The notes under the pieces are model-generated. The model was not told the DNA's origin and ran no database searches. It saw only the letters and a program-made list of their open reading frames with translations. Of a stretch of DNA of 41,307 nt, positions 1-6,659 are shown piece after piece (position 1 is the first letter of the stretch; each line of letters starts with the position of its first letter). The stretch is from Minisyncoccota bacterium (GTDB lineage Bacteria; Patescibacteriota; Microgenomatia; UBA1400; PJMF01), in the NCBI GenBank assembly GCA_018646985.1, contig JABGTR010000023.1, positions 1-41,307 on the forward strand, in the 5' to 3' direction. The position numbers were made by a program, and so were the translations under genes.

Positions 1-1
1 G

Positions 2-64
2 GAATCTAATTATGAAGAGTTAACGAAAGATAACTACTTTTACAAACCCAGTGGAGCCGTTTAA
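2..64 (+). CDS. C-terminal tail of an unidentified protein (partial)
   Basis: An open frame enters from outside the window and ends at TAA after about 20 residues, reading ..NYEELTKDNYFYKPSGAV. No product can be named from so little sequence. It is followed 22 bp later by a 21-bp tandem repeat that looks like an insertion-sequence end, so it may be the end of a transposase gene; that is only a positional guess. The frame could also be open by chance. Confidence 0.35.
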   Translation, partial: ESNYEELTKDNYFYKPSGAV

Positions 65-85
65 CAAACAAGTATTAATTACCCG

Positions 86-131
86 AAAGGGGACATTTCT
101 ACTTAATTTAAAAGGGGACGTTTCTACTTAA
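86..131. repeat. Two direct copies of a 21-bp GGGGACRTTTCT repeat, possible transposon end
   Basis: Copies lie at 86-106 (AAAGGGGACATTTCTACTTAA) and 111-131, with one mismatch and a 25-bp period. Closely spaced repeats of a GGGGACATTTCTA type are typical of multi-site ends of IS21- or IS481-like elements (recalled, not searched). No transposase is seen in the window beside it. Confidence 0.5.
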
Positions 132-147
132 CGTTAACACTCCAAGT

Positions 148-171
148 AAATTACTGTCTAATTAGTAATTT
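148..171. repeat. Perfect 8-bp inverted repeat
   Basis: AAATTACT and AGTAATTT are exact reverse complements separated by 8 nt. It lies between the IS-like repeats and the type A repeat that follows the Xre gene. It may be a weak stem downstream of that gene; there is no T-run. Confidence 0.4.
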
Positions 172-205
172 AACCAATAAATCCTACTACAAGTGTAATA
201 AAAGC
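172..205 (-). repeat. Type A repeat, copy A1
   Basis: In gene direction the copy reads GCTTTTATTACACTTGTAGT..ATTGGTT. It begins 8 nt after the TGA of the Xre-type gene 214..519. It matches the consensus RCTTTTACTACRCTTGNRGTAGG seen at four other gene ends in this window (998-1031, 16289-16322, 17020-17053, 28639-28672). Confidence 0.6.
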
Positions 206-213
206 AAAACTGC

Positions 214-519
214 TCAAACTCGATAACCTTTTTCTTTTAATGCTTGCTTGATCTCCCCCAATTCTTTCTCGATGTTTTTAATCTTAACTGCAAAATCAAT
301 CTCTTCTGCCCCTTCATCATCAATAAAATAAGTTACTGGCCTGCCAGTAGCCTGACCAATATCTCGCAGCACCTCGATTCCTGGCTGCGCTCGGCCGACT
401 TCATAAGCGCTGACTGCTTTATCAGATAGTTGGAGTTTAGTGGCTAAATCCTTCTGACTTAAACCAGCTTCTGTCCTGGCGTAGCGAATTTTTTGACTAA
501 TATTTAATCTTTTCTTCAT
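214..519 (-). CDS. Xre/Cro-type helix-turn-helix regulator
   Basis: A 101-residue protein. Residues about 8-65 form a canonical HTH_3 domain (ARTEAGLSQKDLATKLQLSD, then KAVSAYEVGRAQPG). A short charged helix ends the protein. Such proteins bind palindromic operators and often repress themselves. It is divergent from the receiver-like gene at 589, and the shared 69-bp gap contains a perfect inverted repeat that is a good candidate operator. Its 3' end carries a type A repeat, as do toxin-antitoxin genes elsewhere in the window, so it could be an orphan antitoxin or a small regulator. An AGGAGG lies about 17 nt upstream of the ATG, rather far for a ribosome binding site. Confidence 0.85.
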   Translation of the reverse strand: MKKRLNISQKIRYARTEAGLSQKDLATKLQLSDKAVSAYEVGRAQPGIEVLRDIGQATGRPVTYFIDDEGAEEIDFAVKIKNIEKELGEIKQALKEKGYRV

Positions 520-529
520 ACTTGGGTCC

Positions 530-558
530 TTGACTCCTCCTGTGCTGAATCGTATTCT
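530..558 (+). promoter_or_regulatory. Sigma70-type promoter for the receiver-like gene
   Basis: TTGACT (530-535), a 17-bp spacer and TATTCT (553-558). The predicted start near 565 lies inside the inverted repeat 558-584, so a bound regulator would block transcription. The ATG at 589 follows with a leader of about 25 nt. Confidence 0.5.
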
Positions 559-584
559 AATTAGAGTAGAATTAACTCTAATTA
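558..584. promoter_or_regulatory. Operator-like perfect 9-bp inverted repeat
   Basis: TAATTAGAG - 9 nt - CTCTAATTA is an exact dyad in the divergent gap between the Xre gene (start 519) and the receiver-like gene (start 589). Half-site centres are 18 bp apart, close to two helical turns, as expected for an HTH dimer of dimers. Binding by the neighbouring Xre protein is inferred. Confidence 0.6.
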
Positions 585-588
585 ATAC

Positions 589-993
589 ATGTCAGCTCTA
601 GAACCTAATACTATCTTGATTGTCGAGCCAAAACCAGACCTAGCTGAGGTTTACCGATTTTTGCCTCAAGACAGCCATCCTCTTCATATTACGTCAACCC
701 AGCGAGCGACTCAATACCTACAAGATAAAACCCCTAGTCTAGTCGTCATTAGTGCCAGTTATTCTCCAGTCCAAATATTTCATCTCTTAGAAACACTTAA
801 AAATCTCTCTAGCTCCAGTAAGCACCTAATTCCCATTATTTTCTCCATTGACCTAGAACACAAAACTAGCTTTATCCCTGGGACACGTTGGGGTGAAAAA
901 CTAGGAATCATCAATAGTCTCAGCTCAAAAAAAGAAGTAGAGTTGATTTTAGCTCGAGTTAGTAAAGAGCAAAAGAGTTTCGGCTATAACTAA
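589..993 (+). CDS. Degenerate receiver-domain protein (pseudo-receiver)
   Basis: A 134-residue, stand-alone protein with the alternating alpha/beta pattern of a CheY-like receiver. It opens with NTILIVEPKPDLAEVYRFL, where EP replaces the usual acidic pair. The strand that should carry the phosphorylated aspartate reads LVVISASYSP, with Ser at the Asp position. Normal phosphotransfer is therefore unlikely. No output domain follows. It is transcribed away from the Xre gene 214..519 across a shared operator and is followed by a type A repeat. The receiver fold assignment rests on pattern only. Confidence 0.6.
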   Translation: MSALEPNTILIVEPKPDLAEVYRFLPQDSHPLHITSTQRATQYLQDKTPSLVVISASYSPVQIFHLLETLKNLSSSSKHLIPIIFSIDLEHKTSFIPGTRWGEKLGIINSLSSKKEVELILARVSKEQKSFGYN

Positions 994-997
994 TTTT

Positions 998-1031
998 AGT
1001 TTTGTTACACCTTTGGTAGGATAGGCTTGTT
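998..1031 (+). repeat. Type A repeat, copy A5
   Basis: AGTTTTGTTACACCTTTGGT.. starts 4 nt after the stop of 589..993. It is on the plus strand, like the gene it follows, whereas the other copies follow minus-strand genes. So the repeat tracks the 3' end and orientation of the upstream gene. It is the most diverged copy. Confidence 0.45.
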
Positions 1032-1042
1032 TTAATAGGGTC

Positions 1043-1708
1043 ATGATTCAACCCATCCAAAACCTCCCCAAATCTAAAAGGCCTCGAGAGAGGCTCATCT
1101 CAACTGGCCCCCAAAACTTGACTCAGCCTGAGCTGCTGGCAGTTGTGCTGGGATCTGGGACTAACAAAAGAAACGTCCTGGCTCTAGCCAAACAGATTCT
1201 AAATAAATTTGGCTCCAGTCTGTCTACTATCACTCTCAAACAACTCACCACTGTTCATGGAATTGGCCAAATTCAGGCTGCTAAAATAATCGCCACCCTT
1301 GAGCTGGGGAAACGCCTCCATAATCTAAAACCCAAACCTAGATTGCTTAAGCCAACCGATGCTCTACGAGAAGTAAGCGAGATTCGTCCCAGTCATCGCG
1401 AACAACTGATTGGCTTATATCTCAATGCTCGCTATGAGCTAATGGCTAAAGAAGTGCTGGCGGTCGGGAGTGTTAACGCTCATAGTATTGAGCCTAGAGA
1501 TGTGTTTGCACCCGCTATCAAACTCCCCTGCCGGAGCTTAATCCTAGTTCACAATCATCCTTCAGGTGATCCTCAACCTAGCCAAGACGATATTTCTACC
1601 TCACTAAAGCTAAAAAAAGCAGGACGATTGCTGGGGATAAGTCTACTTGATCATTTGATTGTCACTAAGGATAGTCACTTGTCGATGCAGCAGCAAAAAC
1701 TAATCTAG
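1043..1708 (+). CDS. radC: RadC-family JAB/MPN protein
   Basis: 221 residues, the usual RadC length. A helix-hairpin-helix region (LTTVHGIGQIQAAKIIATLE, about 68-90) precedes the JAMM-type metal site: a conserved Glu in KEVLAVGSVNAH and the motif HNHPSGDPQPSQDD near 170-185. The family was once called a DNA repair protein; its real role is unsettled and it is often found beside mobile elements. It converges on cysS with a 9-bp overlap of the 3' ends. A type A repeat lies just upstream of its start. Confidence 0.93.
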   Translation: MIQPIQNLPKSKRPRERLISTGPQNLTQPELLAVVLGSGTNKRNVLALAKQILNKFGSSLSTITLKQLTTVHGIGQIQAAKIIATLELGKRLHNLKPKPRLLKPTDALREVSEIRPSHREQLIGLYLNARYELMAKEVLAVGSVNAHSIEPRDVFAPAIKLPCRSLILVHNHPSGDPQPSQDDISTSLKLKKAGRLLGISLLDHLIVTKDSHLSMQQQKLI

Positions 1709-3094
1709 TTTATTAATTTTTTGACCTTGGGGGGTGTCTTTAACTGAGTAGCCTAGGGACTTAAGTTGCTGTCGGAGCTCATCGGCCTGGGTAAAATCTT
1801 GCTCATCTCTGGCTTGCTGTCTCTTAGTCAGTAAGTCTTCAACCGCTGGTGGTAAATCACCTGCTTTTACTTCAGCTAACCCCAATCCTAACACTTGATC
1901 GAAATCAAGTAATATTTTTAGTCTAGTTGCTTTCGATAACTCAGCTTTTGTCACTTCCCATAAGACTGCCAATGCCTCTGAAGTTTTAAGATCATCCTCC
2001 ATTAGCCCAAAAAATTGCTGCTCATATTTTTTAACCTGATCTTCATCAACTGTCCCCACTTCTCCTTGATGGAGATCCAAGACTAAGTTAATTAATTTTT
2101 GATAACTTTTTTGAGAACCAGCTAAATTCTCCCAAGTAAAGTTCATCTCACTTCTGTAATGAGCGGTTAAAAATAGTAGTCGCAATGCTAAGGGGTGGAA
2201 ACCACGCTCAATAATATCTTCAATCGTAAATAGATTTCCCAGAGACTTGCTCATTTTTTGGCCATTAATCTGTAGAAAATTATGATGCACCCAATACTTC
2301 ACAAACGGTTTCTTACCAGAGACTGTCTCTGACTGAGCAATTTCATTAGTGTGATGGACTGGAATGTGATCAATCCCACCGGAATGGATATCTACCTGGT
2401 CACCCAATTGATCCTTACTAATAGTACTACACTCGATGTGCCAACCAGGAAACCCTCGCTCTGACCAAGGACTTGGCCAAACCATAGCTCTATTCTCACC
2501 TTCACGCTCGAACTTCCACAATGCAAAATCAGTTGGATTACGCCGGCCAACTACTTTCTCTACTCGAGCCCCTTCGCGCAGGCTTTTAATATCTAATCTA
2601 GCTAACTTGCCATAATCATCTAGTTTACTGGTATCGAAATAGACTCCATCATCATCAATTACATAAGTATATCCTTTTTGCTCCAGATCCTTAATCATCT
2701 CGATCTGCTCATCGATATACTCAGTCACTCGACAAACATTGTCTGGTCTAAGATTATTGAGTTTTTCTAGAGAATTATAGAAATGATCCTCAAATTTCTT
2801 GGCTACATCCCACACAGTAGCTTTATATTTCTTGGCCCCTTTTTCCATCTTGTCCTCACCAGTGTCGGCATCAGAAGCCAAGTGGCCCACGTCAGTCACA
2901 TTCTGGACAAACTTAACTTTAAAACCAGCGTGTCTTAAGGTTCTGATTAAAAAATCATCCATCGTATAGCGGCGCAGATGCCCAATGTGAGTATAGTCAT
3001 AAACAGTTGGTCCACATGAGTAAAAACCCAGTTTCGGCGGATCAATCGGCTCAATCTGGTCGATTTTCCTAGTGAGAGTATTGTAGAGTTTCAT
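1700..3094 (-). CDS. cysS: Cysteine--tRNA ligase
   Basis: Class I aminoacyl-tRNA synthetase that charges tRNA-Cys in the cytoplasm. 464 residues, normal length. The HIGH signature appears as THIGHLRRYT and the KMSKS loop as GQKMSKSLGN. The Zn-binding site that selects cysteine is visible (FYSCGPTVYDY, then GWHIECSTIS and a downstream HHTNE). The C-terminal helical anticodon-binding region is present. A single-gene unit: upstream are a -10 box 11 nt before the ATG and a bend-prone phased T-tract region. Confidence 0.98.
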   Translation of the reverse strand: MKLYNTLTRKIDQIEPIDPPKLGFYSCGPTVYDYTHIGHLRRYTMDDFLIRTLRHAGFKVKFVQNVTDVGHLASDADTGEDKMEKGAKKYKATVWDVAKKFEDHFYNSLEKLNNLRPDNVCRVTEYIDEQIEMIKDLEQKGYTYVIDDDGVYFDTSKLDDYGKLARLDIKSLREGARVEKVVGRRNPTDFALWKFEREGENRAMVWPSPWSERGFPGWHIECSTISKDQLGDQVDIHSGGIDHIPVHHTNEIAQSETVSGKKPFVKYWVHHNFLQINGQKMSKSLGNLFTIEDIIERGFHPLALRLLFLTAHYRSEMNFTWENLAGSQKSYQKLINLVLDLHQGEVGTVDEDQVKKYEQQFFGLMEDDLKTSEALAVLWEVTKAELSKATRLKILLDFDQVLGLGLAEVKAGDLPPAVEDLLTKRQQARDEQDFTQADELRQQLKSLGYSVKDTPQGQKINKLD

Positions 3095-3105
3095 TTTGTT
3101 TATTT

Positions 3106-3111
3106 ATTATA
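3106..3111 (-). promoter_or_regulatory. Putative -10 box of cysS
   Basis: Minus-strand TATAAT, 11 nt upstream of the cysS ATG. No good -35 box at 16-18 bp. The phased T-tracts at 3173-3221 lie about 65 bp further upstream and could assist as a curved upstream element. Confidence 0.4.
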
Positions 3112-3172
3112 ACCCACCGCCAAAACCAATTCCCCTCAGCTCATCTCAAACCCCTATGGTCATAATGCCTAC

Positions 3173-3221
3173 TTTTTGGGTAATTTTTGAGCATCTTTTG
3201 ACTACTTTTTAACCTCTTTTT
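3173..3221. other. Phased T-tracts, predicted intrinsically curved DNA
   Basis: Five runs of four or five T start at 3173, 3184, 3196, 3206 and 3217, intervals 11, 12, 10 and 11 bp. In-phase A/T tracts at about one helical turn are the classic cause of intrinsic bending. The tract lies in the 174-bp gap upstream of cysS and downstream of the low-complexity gene 3269..3937. Confidence 0.6.
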
Positions 3222-3268
3222 GACACCCACATCTCAAAACAACAATAGCGAAAAAGTCAATTTCAATC

Positions 3269-3937
3269 TCAATGCTTTTGCCCAGACTTACTTAGTCCTG
3301 TTCGAGACTGCTCTAGCATGTTTTGAGACTTCTGTTTTTTAGACTGACCAGAAGCCGGTCCAACCGGCCCTTTTTTAGTACTCGTTGGAGCCGCAATAGC
3401 TTGCTTTTTATTAGCCTCTTCTTCCTGTTTTTTCCGCTCTTCTTCCTCTTGTTCGAGCTTCTTTTTTTGCATTTCTTCCTGATATTTTTTTTGCGCCACC
3501 TGCTGCTGCTCTTCGGTCAATTTCTGAAAACGCTGATGTATACTCTTCTTCTTAGCTTCTTCTTCTGGAGTATCTCCAGGATTAACACCAAACAAAGCAT
3601 TAATATCAAAAATACTCGCTAAACCTTTCTTAATATCGGCCAACGGTCTCTTAAATAATTCTTCTCTCAAACCACTCACCTCTCGAGGTTTTTCTGGTTG
3701 AGAAGCACCTTTCCCCTCACCCTGAGGAGCTTGAGTTGTATCTGTAGGAGAAACTAAGGGATTGGTGCCACTTTTACCTGAAGCGGACTGAGTGCTACTT
3801 TGCTGTTGAGAAAGTTGTTTTTGCTGACCAGCAGCCTGCATCGCTGCTTCATCCATATGCTCAGCCGGAGCTCCCATTCCGGGATTAAAACCACCCATAG
3901 GTCTGGGCGTAGCTCCTCCTGGCTTTGGTCCTGGCAT
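3269..3937 (-). CDS. Low-complexity Gln/Glu/Lys-rich coiled-coil protein, function unknown
   Basis: 222 residues and no recognised family. The N-terminus is rich in Pro, Gly and Met (PGPKPGGATPRPMGGFNPGM), followed by a Gln-rich stretch. A short ordered segment near residues 85-120 (FKRPLADIKKGLASIFDINALFG) is followed by a long charged helix of K, E and Q (about 125-180), likely coiled coil. There is no signal peptide or membrane segment. It sits 3 nt downstream of the 108-residue gene, with which it shares composition; the two probably act together. The 3' end is followed by the phased T-tracts. Confidence 0.75.
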   Translation of the reverse strand: MPGPKPGGATPRPMGGFNPGMGAPAEHMDEAAMQAAGQQKQLSQQQSSTQSASGKSGTNPLVSPTDTTQAPQGEGKGASQPEKPREVSGLREELFKRPLADIKKGLASIFDINALFGVNPGDTPEEEAKKKSIHQRFQKLTEEQQQVAQKKYQEEMQKKKLEQEEEERKKQEEEANKKQAIAAPTSTKKGPVGPASGQSKKQKSQNMLEQSRTGLSKSGQKH

Positions 3938-3940
3938 AAG

Positions 3941-4267
3941 TTAAACCTTTTTATGTCCTAGTTGGTGGATTTCATAGCCATCTTGAGATGACTCTTTGTT
4001 TTGAGATTTATTGACTTCAGCCTGATCTTGAGATCGACGAGCTTGCACCGCTGGATCTTGACTTATCTCCTTCATTTTATCAAGTTGCTCCTGGATCAGG
4101 ATCGCCTCTTCAGCCTTTTTCTGCTCTCCCATTGCTGCCAGATCTTCTTTTTTCTTTTTTGATTCTTCAGCCTGCTGAGTCGCCTTTTTAGCTTGAGAAG
4201 CACCTTTAGCATCTTCAAGCACATCTTCTAGAATATCTAAGGGACTTTTCTTTTTATCATCAGCCAT
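3941..4267 (-). CDS. Small charged helical protein, function unknown
   Basis: 108 residues with no recognised family. It is nearly all charged or Gln/Ala helix. It begins DDKKKSPLDILEDVLEDAKG and continues as a K/E/Q-rich coiled coil. It lies between the hibernation factor gene (18 bp upstream) and the 222-residue coiled-coil gene (3 bp downstream), so the three are probably one transcript. A link to ribosomes is only suggested by position. Confidence 0.75.
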   Translation of the reverse strand: MADDKKKSPLDILEDVLEDAKGASQAKKATQQAEESKKKKEDLAAMGEQKKAEEAILIQEQLDKMKEISQDPAVQARRSQDQAEVNKSQNKESSQDGYEIHQLGHKKV

Positions 4268-4285
4268 GAGTCTACAATACTAGAT

Positions 4286-4597
4286 CTAGCGCTGTTTGGT
4301 AAGACGCTTTTCTTTAAATTTACGAGTTTGACGGAATACTTTATCGGTCGCATCAACAATAGCGTCATACATATCAGCTGCTTTGGTTTTAATAACTATT
4401 GTTTTTCCAGGCAAGTTGACCACATACTTGACCAGTGCATTCCTATCTCGTTTAGATTTAGCCACTCGTTGGTCTAAAAATACTTGGACTTTGGAAATCC
4501 GCTGACCCAATTTATCTAGCTTGAGAGCTTGTTCGTGAGCGAACTCTCTCATGGCAGTGGTGATTTCTAGGGTTTTAGATGCGATTAAAATACGCAT
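4286..4597 (-). CDS. raiA: Ribosome hibernation promoting factor, short form
   Basis: 103 residues with the HPF/RaiA beta-alpha fold: MRILIASKTLEITTAMREFA, a helix with KLDKLGQRISKVQVFLDQ, then the basic strand NLPGKTIVIKTKAADMYDAI and DATDKVFRQTRKFKEKR. The protein binds the 30S decoding region and silences ribosomes in slow growth. It lacks the C-terminal dimerisation domain of long HPF. A near-perfect AAGGAGG lies about 7 nt upstream of the ATG. An inverted repeat (TGATC-GAAGA-GATCA, 4643-4657) lies in the leader region. Confidence 0.93.
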   Translation of the reverse strand: MRILIASKTLEITTAMREFAHEQALKLDKLGQRISKVQVFLDQRVAKSKRDRNALVKYVVNLPGKTIVIKTKAADMYDAIVDATDKVFRQTRKFKEKRLTKQR

Positions 4598-4642
4598 ATG
4601 GCCTCCTTATAGTTTTACCTAATATCGGAACACCATTTGAAG

Positions 4643-4657
4643 TGATCGAAGAGATCA
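4643..4657. promoter_or_regulatory. Small inverted repeat upstream of raiA
   Basis: TGATC-GAAGA-GATCA, a perfect 5-bp dyad in the 91-bp gap between the recR stop and the raiA start. It could be a regulator site or a short leader hairpin. No decisive evidence. Confidence 0.3.
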
Positions 4658-4688
4658 TTAAGTTTAGTTTAGTGGAGATAATATGGCT

Positions 4689-5288
4689 TTACAAGGAGCG
4701 TCTGCCCTCGAGTGCTCGAGCAATGGTAACGCCATCGGCATACTCAATGTCAGCCCCAATTGGCAGCCCATGACCGATGCGGGTGATCTTAATTTCTAGC
4801 TCTAAATTTTCGACTATCTCGCGGATATAGAGGGCTGTGGACTCACCTTCCATGGTGGGGTTGGTGGCTAAAATTAGCTCTTCCACTCCATCCAATCTAT
4901 CTAAAATATCTTTTAAATAGAGCTGGTCTGGACCAACATTATTAAGAGGATCAATTGCACCATGTAAAACGTGATAAAAACCTTGGTATTTATCTGATTG
5001 CTCAATGGCTAATTGATCTAAGGGTGACTCAACCACCATCAATATGTGGCGATCTCGACCTGAATCGTCACAAATCATACAAGGATCGGTCTCACTGACG
5101 TTATGACAGTGCTGGCACAAGACGGTATCAGTTTTTAAGGCCACTAGCTTTTCTGCAAAGTCTTCGAGCTCTTCTTTGGGGTGACGCAGTAAATAAAAGG
5201 CTAACCTCTGGGCAGACTTAGGTCCTATTCCAGGCAGTCTTTCAAACTTTTCAATCAAACGAACCACTGGACGGGGAAGCTTTGCCAT
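4689..5288 (-). CDS. recR: Recombination mediator RecR
   Basis: 199 residues, the usual length. In order: N-terminal helix-hairpin-helix (FERLPGIGPKSAQRLAFYLL), a four-Cys zinc finger (CQHCHNVSETDPCMIC) and a Toprim domain (HILMVVESPLDQLAIEQS.. and LILATNPTMEGESTALYI). RecR acts with RecO/RecF to load RecA on gapped DNA. It lies upstream of raiA. A short ACTAC/GTAGT dyad precedes the start. Confidence 0.97.
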   Translation of the reverse strand: MAKLPRPVVRLIEKFERLPGIGPKSAQRLAFYLLRHPKEELEDFAEKLVALKTDTVLCQHCHNVSETDPCMICDDSGRDRHILMVVESPLDQLAIEQSDKYQGFYHVLHGAIDPLNNVGPDQLYLKDILDRLDGVEELILATNPTMEGESTALYIREIVENLELEIKITRIGHGLPIGADIEYADGVTIARALEGRRSL

Positions 5289-5342
5289 AGAAACTAATAC
5301 TACCCTCAGTAGTGGTACTTATACAAGCAGAACTTTTAACTA

Positions 5343-5492
5343 TTACTTACTAGGGTTCTCTTTCTCATCTTCTTCTCCCTGTTCTTCGAGAGCTTTCCTC
5401 TCTTCAGCAGACATTTCTCCTCACTTTGCTTTAGCAGCTGCAACCCACTTAGCCAATTCTTCTTGTTGTTCTTCAGTTAATTCTTTTGCCAT
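5343..5492 (-). pseudogene. Small acidic ORF interrupted by an in-frame TGA (23 aa + 23-25 aa)
   Basis: Too short for the ORF track. From ATG 5492 the frame reads MAKELTEEQQEELAKWVAAA KAK, then TGA (5421-5423), then GEMSAEERKALEEQ..NPSK and TAA. Protein-like helical composition continues on both sides of the TGA, which suggests one 49-residue protein with a nonsense change (perhaps Trp TGG to TGA) or a sequence error. Alternatively there are two peptides: GGAG directly after the TGA lies 4 nt upstream of an in-frame ATG at 5414. A Shine-Dalgarno-like AAAGAGAAG precedes the first ATG, 12 nt after the upstream gene's stop. Confidence 0.6.
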
Positions 5493-5504
5493 ACTTCTCT
5501 TTCG

Positions 5505-6608
5505 TTAATTAATAATTTCTTTTTTCTTCAACACTTCTATGATCTTATGATGAATTTTGGTTTTACTCAGTAGCTTGCCATCTTCAACACACTCCACCAC
5601 CACCCAATGTTTATATTTATTAGCAAAACGCTTATACATCGCGATTGCCTCTTGTTGGTGACTAATATCCTTCTCCGCCTCATCCTTCTTGCCACCATTA
5701 TTCTTCTTCTTCGACTTATGATTAAGCAACTTTTGAGAAATCTCTACCGACACATGTAGAAATAACACAATATCCTCTTTGGGGAGCTTGTGCTCTTTAT
5801 ACTCCATATCATAAAGCCACTTAATAAAATCTACTTGCTGATCTTTGGGCATCTTACTGGCTTGGTGAGCATTGGCAGAAGTGTAACGATCAGAAACAAC
5901 CAAATTTCCTTCCTCCAGCCACTCCACAATATCATCCCGCGCCGTCAATCTATCTAAGGCAAAAGCCAAAGAAGCCAAATATGGACTAACATCTCGATTA
6001 CCACCAAACTCACCTTTCAAGAAACGAGCTACCAGAGCCCCATGAAAAGAAGTTTTGTAACGAGGAAAAGAGATATACTTATTCTTAATTTTATTTTTCT
6101 TCAGATACTTAAGCAGCATCTCCGTCTGAGTAGCTTTTCCAGCTCCATCTGCGCCATCAATCACTAATAACTTGCCAGTCTGTTGTTGCTTATGCTTGAA
6201 GTGAGACAAATTCTTCTTGAGTACAGATTTAATATTGCTTTTAGTGTAATGAGTCACATACAGCTCATCGTGACCGGCAATCATCGTTGGCAACTCATGA
6301 CTATTGTCTTTATAAAAAAGAGCAATTACTGGAATATTCTTATCTAAAGCTTTCTCGATCAGTAAGGCTGTTCCCCATGAAGGAGCAGTTACCTCTGCTA
6401 CCATCACATCCACCTGCTGGACACTCTCTACTTCACGCTCAAAAATCTGATTAGGTTTGAGTCCACCTGAAGGATCAATTGAAGGATCAATCACATGCTT
6501 GGAGACCACCTCATGACCTAGCTTCTCCAGCTCTTTAACAATTTTCTTATACAACGGTAGATAACTATCCCGTTCCAAGCTAACTGCTGCTCCAAAATAT
6601 ATCTTCAT
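5505..6608 (-). CDS. tmk: Nucleoside 2-deoxyribosyltransferase-like domain fused to thymidylate kinase
   Basis: About 367 residues from ATG 6608; the track's 6620 start is a GTG. Residues 1-140 (MKIYFGAAVSLERDSYLPLY.. EREVESVQQVDVMVAEVTAP SWGTALLIEKAL) match the nucleoside 2-deoxyribosyltransferase fold. From about 145 comes a P-loop kinase (KLLVIDGADGAGKATQTEML) with dTMP kinase features (FPRYKTSFHGALVARFL, a DR/Y motif in VVSDRYTSANAHQ). dTMP kinase makes dTDP from dTMP; the N-terminal domain may act in deoxynucleoside salvage or as a pocket-only domain. The C-terminal domain has a Lys-rich insertion (KKKNNGGKKDEAEK). It lies with DHFR, dUTPase and ThyA genes. Confidence 0.88.
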   Translation of the reverse strand: MKIYFGAAVSLERDSYLPLYKKIVKELEKLGHEVVSKHVIDPSIDPSGGLKPNQIFEREVESVQQVDVMVAEVTAPSWGTALLIEKALDKNIPVIALFYKDNSHELPTMIAGHDELYVTHYTKSNIKSVLKKNLSHFKHKQQQTGKLLVIDGADGAGKATQTEMLLKYLKKNKIKNKYISFPRYKTSFHGALVARFLKGEFGGNRDVSPYLASLAFALDRLTARDDIVEWLEEGNLVVSDRYTSANAHQASKMPKDQQVDFIKWLYDMEYKEHKLPKEDIVLFLHVSVEISQKLLNHKSKKKNNGGKKDEAEKDISHQQEAIAMYKRFANKYKHWVVVECVEDGKLLSKTKIHHKIIEVLKKKEIIN

Positions 6609-6628
6609 AAAATTGATCACCCATTCAA

Positions 6629-6650
6629 AAGGCGAACTGCCTTATTTTTT
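6629..6650. terminator. Hairpin with T-run, possible bidirectional terminator
   Basis: AAGGC-GAACT-GCCTT followed by ATTTTTT on the plus strand; on the minus strand the stem is followed by TTTT. It lies between 6660..7223 and the kinase fusion gene. The five-pair stem is short, so partial termination only. Confidence 0.4.
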
Positions 6651-6659
6651 GATAATAGC

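Noticed and set aside
3173-3221. T-rich stretch as a terminator
   Set aside because: No stem precedes the T-runs; regular spacing fits curvature better.
5421-5423. TGA recoding (Gly in Gracilibacteria/Absconditabacteria, or Trp) as a genome-wide code
   Set aside because: Many genes end in TGA in ATGA overlaps (orf99/nadE, mreC/mreD, mreD/PBP2, response regulator/kinase). Only this one small ORF shows an internal TGA.
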